DNA from: Paludibacter propionicigenes | Lineage (GTDB): Bacteria > Bacteroidota > Bacteroidia > Bacteroidales > JAIFNL01 | NCBI GenBank assembly: GCA_020721325.1 | Contig: DYNA01000010.1 | Coordinates: 1 to 50,386, forward strand | Length of the DNA: 50,386 bases | Direction: 5' to 3' | In this document: positions 18,235-28,390 of the stretch, piece after piece | Position numbering within the stretch: the stretch's first letter is position 1 | Layout: every line of letters starts with the position of its first letter | Position numbers and translations under genes: made by a program | The notes under the pieces: generated by a model | What the model saw: only the letters and a program-made list of their open reading frames with translations | What the model was told of the DNA's origin: nothing | Database searches by the model: none

Positions 18235-20856
18235 ATGACTTCAAAAGAAATTAGACAAGAATTTTTGCAATTCTTTGAAAATAAAGGACATAAAATTGTG
18301 CCTTCTGCTCCAATGGTTATTAAAAATGACCCGACTCTAATGTTTACTAATGCCGGAATGAATCAGTTTAAAGATTTATTTTTAGGCAATTCGCCCATTA
18401 AATTTCCACGCATTGCCGACTCGCAAAAATGCCTTCGTGTTTCGGGTAAACACAATGATTTAGAAGAAGTTGGACATGATACCTATCATCATACCATGTT
18501 TGAGATGCTTGGAAACTGGTCGTTTGGTGATTATTTCAAAAAAGATGCCATCGATTGGGCTTGGGAGCTTTTGGTTGAGCGTTTTAAACTCGACCCAAAT
18601 CGCTTGTATGCCACTGTATTTGAGGGAAGTAAGGAGGAGAATCTTGAACTCGACCAAGAGGCTAAAGACCTTTGGAAAAAATATTTGCCCGAAGATAGAA
18701 TTTTGAACGGTTCTAAAAAAGACAATTTCTGGGAAATGGGCGAAACCGGACCTTGCGGACCTTGTTCCGAAATTCATATCGACCTTCGAAGCGATGAAGA
18801 ACGAGCAAAAGTAAATGGAAATCAGTTGGTTAATAAAGACAATCCGCTTGTTATCGAAATTTGGAACTTGGTTTTTATTCAATTCAATAGAAAATTGGAC
18901 GGAAGTTTGGCTCAATTGCCTAATAAACACGTAGATACCGGAATGGGTTTTGAACGATTGTGCATGGCTATTCAAGGAAAAACTTCCAATTACGATACGG
19001 ACGTTTTCCAAGACATTATTCAAAAAATTGCCGCCCTTTCAGGAAAAAAATACGGTGAAAATCCAAAAACCGATATTGCTATGCGTGTGGTTGCCGACCA
19101 TTTGCGAACTGTCTCATTTTCAATAGCTGACGGACAATTGCCTTCAAACAATAAAGCCGGTTATGTAATTCGTAGAATTTTGCGCCGTGCCATTCGTTAT
19201 ACATATCAATTTTTGGAAATTTCCGAACCTTTCATAAATCGCTTAGTGCCAACACTTAACGCCGTTATGGGCGAAGCTTATCCTGAATTGATTAGCCAAG
19301 AAGAGATTATTACCAAAGTAATTTTTGAAGAGGAACATTCTTTTCTCAAGACTATTGAGAAAGGACTCGGATTGCTTGAAAAAGTAATGGCGCAAACCAA
19401 AGCTGAAAATAAAACCGAAATTAGCGGACAAATTGCTTTTACACTTTACGATACTTTTGGTTTCCCACTGGATTTGACCGAGTTAGTACTTCGCGAAAAC
19501 AAACTTTCGCTCAATTATAAAGAGTACGAAACTGAAATGGAAATGCAAAAAAATCGTTCAAGAGAAGCCGCCGCTTCGCAAGAAGGCGACTGGATTATTG
19601 TGCAAGACATTAAAAATGACGGTTTTGTGGGCTATGACCAATTGGAAACAACCGTTGAAATTACACGTTATAGAGAAGTAAAACAAAAAGATAAAATTTT
19701 ATATCATTTAGTTTTCAATCTTACACCTTTTTATGCCGAAAGTGGTGGACAAGTTGGCGATAGCGGTTTTATAGAGGTGAATGGTGAAAAAACGGAAATC
19801 ATTGATACTCAGAACGAACACGGAATTATTATTCACATTGCTAAAAAATTGCCTTCAAAACTCGATGCCCAATTTACTGCCGTTGTAAATAAGCAAGCAA
19901 GAGTTTTAACAGCTAACAATCACTCAGCCACGCACTTAATGCACTTGGCTTTGCGCAAAATTTTAGGAACGCATGTTGAGCAAAAAGGTTCGTTGGTTAA
20001 TAAAGATTATTTGCGTTTTGACTTTTCGCATTTTGAAAAAATGACTGATGAGCAAATCATTGCAGTTGAGGACTTTGTGAACAATGAAATTCGTAAAAAT
20101 TTGACTTTGAACGAAAAACGAAATGTTCCGATGCAGGAGGCTAAAAAAATGGGTGCAATGGCTCTTTTTGGTGAGAAATATGGTGATAATGTGAGAGTTA
20201 TACGCTTTGGCGACTCAACCGAGTTGTGCGGAGGCACGCACGTGCAAGCCACCGGTCAAATAGGTTTGTTTAAAATTATTTCCGAATCTGCCATTGCTGC
20301 CGGAATACGCCGAATTGAAGCCATAACTGCCTCAAAAGCAGAAGAATATACTCGCAATGAAAGCCAACAACTGAAAGAAATTAAACAGCTTTTGAAAACT
20401 TCGGGTAGTTTAACGCAAGCCATTGAAAAACTTTTAAATGAAAATTCCGAATTGAGCAAAAAAGTGCAAAATTTTGCCAAAGAACAAGCAAAACTTGAAA
20501 AAGTAAATTTGTTGAAAAATATTACAAAAGTTGGTGATATTCAGATAGTTTCGGGTAAGGTGATTGTTGAAAATGCAAATGCGCTCAAAGATTTGGCGTA
20601 TCAAATTAAAGGCGAAGTAGAAAATCTATTTTTGGCAATTGGTGCAGAAATAGACGGAAAACCAAATTTAGCCATTATGATTTCCGATAATTTGGTGAAA
20701 GATAGAGGTTTACATGCCGGAAACATCATACGCGAAGCTGCTAAAGAAATGCAAGGCGGAGGCGGTGGACAGCCATTTTTTGCCACAGCCGGTGGAAAAG
20801 ATATTAGTGGAATTGAAAGAGCAGTTGCGAAAGCTATTTCTTTTGTAAATATCTAA
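18235..20856 (+). CDS. alaS: Alanine--tRNA ligase
   Basis: [76 protein letters not shown]; Gly-rich C-terminus. Confidence 0.98.
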   Translation: MTSKEIRQEFLQFFENKGHKIVPSAPMVIKNDPTLMFTNAGMNQFKDLFLGNSPIKFPRIADSQKCLRVSGKHNDLEEVGHDTYHHTMFEMLGNWSFGDYFKKDAIDWAWELLVERFKLDPNRLYATVFEGSKEENLELDQEAKDLWKKYLPEDRILNGSKKDNFWEMGETGPCGPCSEIHIDLRSDEERAKVNGNQLVNKDNPLVIEIWNLVFIQFNRKLDGSLAQLPNKHVDTGMGFERLCMAIQGKTSNYDTDVFQDIIQKIAALSGKKYGENPKTDIAMRVVADHLRTVSFSIADGQLPSNNKAGYVIRRILRRAIRYTYQFLEISEPFINRLVPTLNAVMGEAYPELISQEEIITKVIFEEEHSFLKTIEKGLGLLEKVMAQTKAENKTEISGQIAFTLYDTFGFPLDLTELVLRENKLSLNYKEYETEMEMQKNRSREAAASQEGDWIIVQDIKNDGFVGYDQLETTVEITRYREVKQKDKILYHLVFNLTPFYAESGGQVGDSGFIEVNGEKTEIIDTQNEHGIIIHIAKKLPSKLDAQFTAVVNKQARVLTANNHSATHLMHLALRKILGTHVEQKGSLVNKDYLRFDFSHFEKMTDEQIIAVEDFVNNEIRKNLTLNEKRNVPMQEAKKMGAMALFGEKYGDNVRVIRFGDSTELCGGTHVQATGQIGLFKIISESAIAAGIRRIEAITASKAEEYTRNESQQLKEIKQLLKTSGSLTQAIEKLLNENSELSKKVQNFAKEQAKLEKVNLLKNITKVGDIQIVSGKVIVENANALKDLAYQIKGEVENLFLAIGAEIDGKPNLAIMISDNLVKDRGLHAGNIIREAAKEMQGGGGGQPFFATAGGKDISGIERAVAKAISFVNI

Positions 20857-20885
20857 TTTTTAATTAAATAAATGATTTGTTTTTA

Positions 20886-20928
20886 AAACTTTGTCAAAAT
20901 TTTTTATTTTGACAAAGTTTATTTTTTT
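20886..20928 (+). terminator. Rho-independent terminator after alaS
   Basis: AAACTTTGTCAAAA ... TTTTGACAAAGTTT followed by ATTTTTTT. Confidence 0.75.
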
Positions 20929-20949
20929 ACCGGTTTACTTATTTTCAGC

Positions 20950-22428
20950 ATGCTAAAAACTTTTTTTATACATCAGTGGAGAGAAAAAACTCGCTCTACA
21001 TTTTGGCGGAAAAATCTCATAATAAATATTTTTCTGGGCATTTTTGTTGGGATTTTTGTTTTTTACTTTGTATTTTTAGGACTTTATATTGATGTTATTT
21101 TGCGAAAAATCTTTCCACAATCGGATATTGTTCAAAAATTTACACTTTTTACATATTATTACTTCTTGATTGACTTAGTGTTACGATTCTTTATGCAAAA
21201 AATGGAATCTATAAAAATCAAACCGTATTTAATTTTGGTACTTTTAAAGAGCAAAATTTATAACTTTCTTATTTTCAAGTCGTTATTTAGCTTTTTTAAT
21301 CTTTTACCTCTGCTGATTTTTATTCCTTTTACCGTTAAAGTAATTTTTGTGGAAAAAGGTTTGTCTTTTGGATTTAATTGGTTGATAACCATAATTTTAT
21401 TGATTTTTATAAATCATTTTTTAAGTTTTCTTTTAAAGAAAAAATTTATAATAAAGCCTTTTCTGATTTTGAGTATTGTATTTGGAATCATTGGTATATT
21501 TTATTTGGAAAAGAATAGTTATACAAATTTTTCCGGTTATTTTCAAAAAATAATTTTTGTATTTTCAAAAAATGCTATTTGGCTTATTCTTCCCATACTT
21601 TTTCTAAGTGTTACTTATTTTCTATCAATTAGTTTACTAAAAAAATATACTTTTTTAGATTCTTTTGAAAAATCGGAAGAATTAAAATCCAAGAATTCTG
21701 ATGGTTTCTTTTTACTTCGAAAAATGGGTATTATTGGAAATTTAATTGAATTGGAATGGAAAATGCTTTGGCGAGGAAAACGCTCGAAAACTTATTTTTT
21801 CCTTTCCTTGTTTTTTATTCCTTATGCACTTGTTTTGTTGAGGGGTGAAAAATCTTCTGAAAATGAGTACTTTCTGTTGTTTTTTGCTTTGTTTGTAACT
21901 TCAGTTTTTTCCATTCAACATGCCCAATTATTTTTTGCATGGGAAAGCGTTTTTGCAGATTTAATTCATTCTAAACCAATAAATTACAACAATTACATTC
22001 ATTCAAAATATTATTTTTTAGTGGGTTTAAATTTATTTGCTTTTATTTTATCGTCTTTTTATATATTTTGGGGCATTAAGTTTTATTTTATAATTATTAC
22101 GGCATTTTTTTACAATTTGGGTGTAAGTATTTTTATTCAAATATTTTTATCTACTTGGAATAAAACAAGAGTTTATAACACGAAAGGTGCATTTTTTAAT
22201 TACGAAGGTGTTCATATAATTCAATTTGTAAATTTTATACCTTTAATTGTTTTTCCGTTGTTAATTTATTTCCCGTTTCATTTTTTTAATTTTCCAAATT
22301 TGGGATTTATTGTTTTGAGTAGCATAGGAATTTTAGGTATTTTATTGAAAAACAAAATTTTAAAGAAAATAACTTCTTATTTTGAAAAACAAAAATATGA
22401 TATGTTGGTTGGTTTTAGAAAAAAATAA
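20950..22428 (+). CDS. DUF5687-type ABC exporter permease
   Basis: Multi-TM protein beginning MLKTFFIHQWREKTRSTFWRKNLIINIFLGIFVGIFVFYF, adjacent to an ABC ATPase. Confidence 0.7.
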   Translation: MLKTFFIHQWREKTRSTFWRKNLIINIFLGIFVGIFVFYFVFLGLYIDVILRKIFPQSDIVQKFTLFTYYYFLIDLVLRFFMQKMESIKIKPYLILVLLKSKIYNFLIFKSLFSFFNLLPLLIFIPFTVKVIFVEKGLSFGFNWLITIILLIFINHFLSFLLKKKFIIKPFLILSIVFGIIGIFYLEKNSYTNFSGYFQKIIFVFSKNAIWLILPILFLSVTYFLSISLLKKYTFLDSFEKSEELKSKNSDGFFLLRKMGIIGNLIELEWKMLWRGKRSKTYFFLSLFFIPYALVLLRGEKSSENEYFLLFFALFVTSVFSIQHAQLFFAWESVFADLIHSKPINYNNYIHSKYYFLVGLNLFAFILSSFYIFWGIKFYFIIITAFFYNLGVSIFIQIFLSTWNKTRVYNTKGAFFNYEGVHIIQFVNFIPLIVFPLLIYFPFHFFNFPNLGFIVLSSIGILGILLKNKILKKITSYFEKQKYDMLVGFRKK

Positions 22429-22433
22429 GTAAA

Positions 22434-23126
22434 ATGATAGAAATTAAAAATTTATTTAAAGCATATAAAAAATTTAAACTTTCGGTAGAAAATTTGAGCA
22501 TAAAAGAAGCTGAAAGTTTTGGCTTAGTGGGAAATAATGGTGCCGGAAAAACCACTTTATTTTATTTAATGTTGGATTTGCTTAAAGCCGGAAGCGGTTC
22601 GGTGGAATTGAAAAATATAGATGTTTCAAAAAGCCAAGATTGGAAATTTTTTACTGCTTCGTACCTAAATGAAGGCTTTTTGATTGACTTTTTTACAGCT
22701 CGCGAATTTTTTTTATTTATAGCACGTTTGTATAAAAAAGACATTCAATACATTGAAAATCTGGTAAATACATACAAAGATTTTTTGCCTGACGACATTT
22801 TGACAAGTCGCAAATTTATTCGCGATTATTCGCAAGGCAACAGCGTTAAAATCGGTATAATAGCCGCATTGATTGGCGAGTCGGAAATTCTAATTCTTGA
22901 CGAGCCTTTTGCACACCTCGACCCGCGTTCTCAAATTCAACTCAAAAATATTTTGAAAGCTTTAAATTCTGAAAAACAAGTTACTTTGCTGATTTCCAGC
23001 CACGATTTGAATCACATCACCGATGTTTGCAAGCGAATTTGCTTGCTCGAAAACGGAAAAATAATCAAGGATTTAGAAACCAATTCAACAACTTTGCCTG
23101 AGCTTGAAAAATATTTTTCGGTTTAA
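22434..23126 (+). CDS. ABC transporter ATP-binding protein
   Basis: Walker A GLVGNNGAGKTTLFY, signature-like DYSQGNSVKIGI, Walker B ILILDEPFAHLDP, SSHDLNHI. Confidence 0.93.
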   Translation: MIEIKNLFKAYKKFKLSVENLSIKEAESFGLVGNNGAGKTTLFYLMLDLLKAGSGSVELKNIDVSKSQDWKFFTASYLNEGFLIDFFTAREFFLFIARLYKKDIQYIENLVNTYKDFLPDDILTSRKFIRDYSQGNSVKIGIIAALIGESEILILDEPFAHLDPRSQIQLKNILKALNSEKQVTLLISSHDLNHITDVCKRICLLENGKIIKDLETNSTTLPELEKYFSV

Positions 23127-23130
23127 AAAA

Positions 23131-25158
23131 TTAAATCCGAATTGCCATTATTGAAATGTCATCAATTTGTTCGTAAGTGCCTTTCCAATTATTTAATGTG
23201 TTGGAAATTAGATTGTTTTGGTCTTCTAATTTTTGTTTTTGTGTATCAAGGAGTAATTTTTTGAAATTTTTATATTTGTATTTATCTAAATTTTCACCGC
23301 CAAATTGGTCGGCAAAACCATCGGAAAATAAATAGATGTAATCGCCTTTTGAAAGCTTAATTGTGTGATTTTTAAAAGGTTTGCTGCTATTTCCTATCGC
23401 TTGACGGTCGGCTTTTATTTCGTATAAAAATAAATTTTCATTTGCAAGGTTTGGCTCTATATTATTCTCATTTTCAGTTAATTGGCTTTTATTACTTACA
23501 ATATAAATCGGATTGTGCGCTCCGGCAAATTCCAAAATAAACGTGTTGTAGGAAAAACTACAAAATGCCAAATCCATTCCGTCTTTTACGCCAGCTTTTA
23601 CTGATTTTGAAAGGATAGAAGTAACTATTTCATTTAATTTATCAAGTATTTTAGCAGGTTGTCGCAAACCAAATTCATTGACGGCTCGTTCTAAACCATC
23701 AAAACCGATAATGCTGACAATGGCACCCGGAACGCCGTGTCCGGTGCAGTCGATTACAGAAAAAAAGGTGGTATTTTCTATGGTTTTTACCCAGTAAAAA
23801 TCACCAGAAACAATGTCTTTGGGTTTGAAAAAAATGAACGCATCATTAAAAATTTCTTTTAAATCGGAGAGTTCCGGTAAAATTACGGTTTGAATTTTTT
23901 GTGCATATTCGATGCTGTCAGTTATTTCTTCGTTTTTTTGAGCCAAAACCAAATTCATTTTTTGCTTTTGTTTGTAATTTTTGTATAAAACAAAGAAGAA
24001 AATTAAAACCAAAGCTAAAAATATTGAAATTCCAATTACTATAATTCGCTGATTTTTAATTTGATACTCTTGAAGTTGAATTTTATTGTTGGCATAGAGA
24101 AGGGCTTTTTCAGTTTCCGAAATTTCTTTTTCGGCAAGTAATATTTCAGCTTCTCGTTCTTGTATTAACATGCTGTCTTCGTGCGTTTTAGCTCGCAATT
24201 TCATCAATTCTAAGATGTATTTTGCTTTGCTTACTTTGTCTTTTTGGAGCGAAAGGTCTGCTATGTGTAGTTCTATGCTGTCTTTCAGGCTTTTAGTGGG
24301 TTTGTTTGCCAATTTGTCATATTTTTTTTGCTTTTCTTTTATTTCACTTTCAGTTGGTAAAGTGTTGTTTTTCAGCTTGTCTTTGTTTTCATTGATGAGT
24401 TGCTTGCTTTTTTCTGAATTGATGTACGAAAGATTGGACTCTTCGTTGCTTTTTGCACGTTCTTTTGCCGAAGCTATTATTCTATTATACTCTATTTCAG
24501 CATTTTCTCTGGCACGTTGTCGTATTTCGTTTGAGGCAGAATAGGCTTGAGCTACTATTCCGTTGGCTTCGTTTTCGGCTTTTAATTTGTATTTTTTTTC
24601 AAAAATTTCGAGTGTTGCCGGAGTTAAATCCTTGATTACTTTTTCGTTTTCTTCTATTTTGCCGTCATTTAATTTTTTTAGTTTATCATCTAAACTTTTA
24701 TCTAATTTTTGTTGATTTTGAAAACTATTGATGTTGTATCTAAAATCTCCGCCAGCACTATTTCCTACAAAATTTATTTTTATCACACTCGATTGGTATT
24801 CTTTGTAGTCAATTTCAGGATATAATTTGAAAAGCCTTAAACTTATATCTACTTGATAATCATTCATTCGCAGCGTTGTTGGGAAACGAGTATCTACCGT
24901 AAAATGTTTTGATAAATATCCTTTTTTCGATACTTCTACTTTGTAAATCGTTCCAAATTGCAAAATCATTTCGTATTTTTTTGATTTTGTGCCATTTATA
25001 GTTACCGTATCGTTGTTTGAAATTGCTGTAACTTTAGCATCGAGCAAAAGTTTTCCGTTTTCTTCTAAATTGATAAAAACCGTTAATTTTCCTTCTGCAA
25101 ATAGATTTGTAGTAAGAAAAAACATCAAAAGAAAAAGACCTATATTTTTTGTTTTCAC
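23131..25158 (-). CDS. SpoIIE/PP2C family serine phosphatase with signal peptide, PEGA/carboxypeptidase-regulatory-like N-terminal domain, coiled coil and TM
   Basis: ALVLIFFFVLYKNYKQKQKMNLVLAQKNEEITDSIEYAQKIQTVILPE; FIFFKPKDIVSGDFYWV; VIDCTGHGVPGAIVSIIGFDGLERAV; GDYIYLFSDGFADQFGG. Confidence 0.9.
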   Translation of the reverse strand: MKTKNIGLFLLMFFLTTNLFAEGKLTVFINLEENGKLLLDAKVTAISNNDTVTINGTKSKKYEMILQFGTIYKVEVSKKGYLSKHFTVDTRFPTTLRMNDYQVDISLRLFKLYPEIDYKEYQSSVIKINFVGNSAGGDFRYNINSFQNQQKLDKSLDDKLKKLNDGKIEENEKVIKDLTPATLEIFEKKYKLKAENEANGIVAQAYSASNEIRQRARENAEIEYNRIIASAKERAKSNEESNLSYINSEKSKQLINENKDKLKNNTLPTESEIKEKQKKYDKLANKPTKSLKDSIELHIADLSLQKDKVSKAKYILELMKLRAKTHEDSMLIQEREAEILLAEKEISETEKALLYANNKIQLQEYQIKNQRIIVIGISIFLALVLIFFFVLYKNYKQKQKMNLVLAQKNEEITDSIEYAQKIQTVILPELSDLKEIFNDAFIFFKPKDIVSGDFYWVKTIENTTFFSVIDCTGHGVPGAIVSIIGFDGLERAVNEFGLRQPAKILDKLNEIVTSILSKSVKAGVKDGMDLAFCSFSYNTFILEFAGAHNPIYIVSNKSQLTENENNIEPNLANENLFLYEIKADRQAIGNSSKPFKNHTIKLSKGDYIYLFSDGFADQFGGENLDKYKYKNFKKLLLDTQKQKLEDQNNLISNTLNNWKGTYEQIDDISIMAIRI

Positions 25159-25289
25159 AGTAAAAAATTTATTTTTTATTCAAAAAGATGATATCCGTTG
25201 CGTTTTTTTTTTTAATTCAAACTACAAATTAACAAATTTTTTGAATAAATAACAATATTTTTTGGATTTCTTTTTTATAAAAAATAAAA

Positions 25290-25319
25290 AAAAAGATTTT
25301 CCTTTCGGAAAATCTTTTT
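25290..25319 (-). terminator. Terminator downstream of the 25358-26209 gene (symmetrical)
   Basis: AAAAAGATTTTCC-tttc-GGAAAATCTTTTT. Confidence 0.75.
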
Positions 25320-25357
25320 AAACTATTGATTAACTGGTTTTTAGAAAATTGCACAAA

Positions 25358-26209
25358 TTAATTGTTTTTACCTCTAAATCTATTTCCCAATATAATTTCT
25401 TTTACTTGGTCGCCGCGTGTTATGGTCGCTTTTGCATCGCAAGTGCCGTCGCCGTAGTCTAAAACCATTGGTTCTTGGCTGTTTAAAACCAATTCTACTT
25501 TTCCATTGGTTGGAAATAAACAAACGGCTGGTTTTGTGAGCGGTACGGTTATGGTTTTTGAGTAAATACCTCCAGTCCAAGTAGTTCCGTTAGCTGTGCC
25601 ACTGATTTCGTACACATTATCTAAAAAAGTGTCGGTGCCGAAGCCTTCCACTAATTCCCATGTGCGGGTAGAATTGTGCGTAATTGAAGCCGTGCCGTCG
25701 GGTGTGGTTATTTTTCCGTTGGTAATGGTGCGTGTGAACGAAAGATTTTGATTTTCGTTTAACCCATTGTTAGTTACCACTTTAGTACCTTCTACTTTGT
25801 AGTTATTTATCGAAAAATCCTCAAAAGTGGTGGTGCGAGTTGCCCCTTGAGTTTTCCAATAAGCACTTTGGGTTACGTGAATTTTTCCTCTAAAAACGTT
25901 TCCATCAAGACCTACGCAACTATCGCTAAATGAAATGGTTACGCTGTGAGGCCAAAATTGACCGTTTTCGTTTTCATGCACAATTATTTCAAAACATTCA
26001 AAAGTTTTTTTTGAATCTTCCGATTTTACGCCTTCTATAAAGTTTGTAACTTCTTCTATTTCAGTAAGTTCAAAAGCATCTTCGGTCATTTCAATGTCGG
26101 TTAGTGTATTTTCATCTATTTGCAAATTTTCTTCTTTTTCGCACGATGAGAAAAGAAAAAGGGCTAATGTTAAAAAAGCCAAAACGAACGATAATTTTAA
26201 GTTTTTCAT
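25358..26209 (-). CDS. Hypothetical lipoprotein
   Basis: Lipobox signal MKNLKLSFVLAFLTLALFLFSSCEKEE; no clear family recognised. Confidence 0.75.
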   Translation of the reverse strand: MKNLKLSFVLAFLTLALFLFSSCEKEENLQIDENTLTDIEMTEDAFELTEIEEVTNFIEGVKSEDSKKTFECFEIIVHENENGQFWPHSVTISFSDSCVGLDGNVFRGKIHVTQSAYWKTQGATRTTTFEDFSINNYKVEGTKVVTNNGLNENQNLSFTRTITNGKITTPDGTASITHNSTRTWELVEGFGTDTFLDNVYEISGTANGTTWTGGIYSKTITVPLTKPAVCLFPTNGKVELVLNSQEPMVLDYGDGTCDAKATITRGDQVKEIILGNRFRGKNN

Positions 26210-26355
26210 AATTTCAAAATATTAATAAAGTTTTTAAAAAAAAAATTATTTGTTTTAAACGCGTTTGAATATATGATGCAAAAATTTGAAAAAGGTTTAA
26301 TCGGAATGCGAAAAAATATAGTTAAAAAAGTGTTAAAAATCTAAATTGTTGAAAA

Positions 26356-26850
26356 TTAGATACATAATGAGTTTAAAAAAAGAATTTTTTTCCAGATTTC
26401 CAATTTTTTTTCAAGACTCATTCGTGCATTGGCGCCACTTGTGGAAGGAAATGTATAAAATTTTATGTTTTCAATGGTTTTTAGGTGCTTTTTAAAATAT
26501 TTTTCTGCCGTTTGTCCATTAAATACTATGTGTTTGATGTTCTGATATTTATGACATAAATTTTTTATATCGTTTGCTTTTTCATTGGCAATTGCTGAGT
26601 CTGAGCTGCCTTCGCGTTGGCAAGTTTCGATAACGTCCCAAAGTGCTATATTGTTTATTTTCAATAAATTAATTTTTTCAAAATAATTTTCTGAAAATTC
26701 TTTTTCAAAAATAGAAAACATTATTTTCCAAAAACTATTTTGTCTATTTCCATAATATTCAGACTTTTGCAAAGAAATAACACCCGGAATACTTCCCAAA
26801 ATCAATATTTTTGAATTTTCAAACACTATTGGTTTAAAAGATTTTATCAT
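26356..26850 (-). CDS. DNA-deoxyinosine glycosylase / uracil-DNA glycosylase superfamily protein
   Basis: ILILGSIPGVISLQKSEYYGNRQNSFWKIMF; IALWDVIETCQREGSSDSAI; FYTFPSTSGANARMSLEKKLEIWKKIL. Confidence 0.85.
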   Translation of the reverse strand: MIKSFKPIVFENSKILILGSIPGVISLQKSEYYGNRQNSFWKIMFSIFEKEFSENYFEKINLLKINNIALWDVIETCQREGSSDSAIANEKANDIKNLCHKYQNIKHIVFNGQTAEKYFKKHLKTIENIKFYTFPSTSGANARMSLEKKLEIWKKILFLNSLCI

Positions 26851-26933
26851 AAAAAAAAATATTTTTGTTTAAAAAGTTTTTTTTATTAAATTTGAAGTCG
26901 GAAATTTACAACGAATTTAATTTTTATACAAAA

Positions 26934-27842
26934 ATGAAAAAAATTGTTTGGTTTATTTTTTTTGGAATTTATCTTTCTGCTTGTGTAAACAGTCAAGTAA
27001 AAAATGATGAAGTATCTGATAATAAGAATGATACAATTCAACGCTCGGAAAATAACAACTATAATATTGAGCCGGAAGATTTAAAAATTATTTCTTCAAT
27101 TTTGAAAAAAGCAAAAGAAAACAATTGGTTTGAGAAAGAAATGGGCAATATTGTTGTTTTAGTTGGGAAAGAATTACTTGGTACTGAGTATGTTGGAGGA
27201 GTTTTAGATAAAAATGAACCCGAAAAATTAGTAATAAATTTGCGCCAATTAGATTGCGTTACATTTGTAGAAAATTGCAGTGCTTTAAGTAAAGTTATTA
27301 AAATGCAATCTGTTGAAATTCAGGATTATGTAAATACATTGCAAGCTTTGCGTTATCGAAATGCAAAAATTGACGATTATGCTTCGCGTTTACATTATTT
27401 TTCCGATTGGCTTTTGGAAAATGAAAAAGCTCAAAATGTTAAACTTTTTGCAAAAGAACTTTCCAATCAAAAACGCGTTGTAAAATTTTCAATTATGACT
27501 GAAAATCGTGAAAAATATCCAAAATTGGCAAATGATTCTTTGTTTAATAAATTAAAAATGAAGGAAAGCGAATTAAGTAAATTGGATTATTATTATATTC
27601 CTGAAAATGAGATAGATAAATATAAAAATCAAATTCCGGACGGTTCAATAATTGGAATTACAACCAATTTGGAAGGTTTGGATATTACGCATACCGGTTT
27701 GGCAATTCATGTAGATGGAAATCTTCATTTATTTCATGCTTCGAGTAAAACCATGAAAGTGGAAATTTCGGAAAAAACGATACAAAACATGTTGAAAGAC
27801 AGCAAAATACAAACTGGAATAGTAGTCGCTAAATTACTTTAA
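26934..27842 (+). CDS. DUF1460 domain lipoprotein (N-acetylmuramoyl-L-alanine amidase-like)
   Basis: Lipobox MKKIVWFIFFGIYLSACVNS (ORF track starts at 26865); LLGTEYVGGVLDKNEPEKLVINLRQLDCVTFVENCSAL; THTGLAIHVDGNLHLFHASS. Confidence 0.88.
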   Translation: MKKIVWFIFFGIYLSACVNSQVKNDEVSDNKNDTIQRSENNNYNIEPEDLKIISSILKKAKENNWFEKEMGNIVVLVGKELLGTEYVGGVLDKNEPEKLVINLRQLDCVTFVENCSALSKVIKMQSVEIQDYVNTLQALRYRNAKIDDYASRLHYFSDWLLENEKAQNVKLFAKELSNQKRVVKFSIMTENREKYPKLANDSLFNKLKMKESELSKLDYYYIPENEIDKYKNQIPDGSIIGITTNLEGLDITHTGLAIHVDGNLHLFHASSKTMKVEISEKTIQNMLKDSKIQTGIVVAKLL

Positions 27843-27856
27843 AAAAATATAAAATT

Positions 27857-28339
27857 ATGAGTTTTCTTGCAGAAATATCGTTAATAGCAATTGGATTATT
27901 GGTTGTTTTGGTCATTTTTGGTAGTCGCCTTTCGGCAAATGCTGCACATAGAGCTGCAAAAGTTTTGATTTTGATAGATAAGAAATACGAAACTTTTATC
28001 GAAAAAAAATTGACCATGCTTATTTTAAAAAAATCGGAACTTACTATTGATAAAGAGGCGGTTAAAAAGGAAGTCAGAGTAATTTTAAGACCTGATATTG
28101 AGGCACTTGTATCTCAAATAACGGCTACAAAAAATGCTTCGGACGTAAAAATTAAATACCATTCAAAGTATTTTCAAAATTTGACTTCATTAACCGAAAA
28201 ATATTATCGAATTACCGGCGACCGTCAATCGCCCGAACTCACTGACAATGAGCGTGCTGAATTTTTTGAAGCTTTGAACACGGGAATAGACGCCGATTTA
28301 ACCAAAAGACTTCTGGATTTACAATCCGGAAATTTATAA
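27857..28339 (+). CDS. Hypothetical protein with single N-terminal TM helix
   Basis: MSFLAEISLIAIGLLVVLVIFGSRL; intact ORF, same strand, 14 bp after DUF1460 gene. Confidence 0.65.
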   Translation: MSFLAEISLIAIGLLVVLVIFGSRLSANAAHRAAKVLILIDKKYETFIEKKLTMLILKKSELTIDKEAVKKEVRVILRPDIEALVSQITATKNASDVKIKYHSKYFQNLTSLTEKYYRITGDRQSPELTDNERAEFFEALNTGIDADLTKRLLDLQSGNL

Positions 28340-28390
28340 GTTTTCCGGCTTTTTTTTAACTGTTTGCTTTATTTTAAAAAGTGTAATTAA

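Noticed and set aside
25380-25580. 66-aa minus-strand ORF inside the lipoprotein gene
   Set aside because: Same-strand alternative frame of a longer supported CDS.
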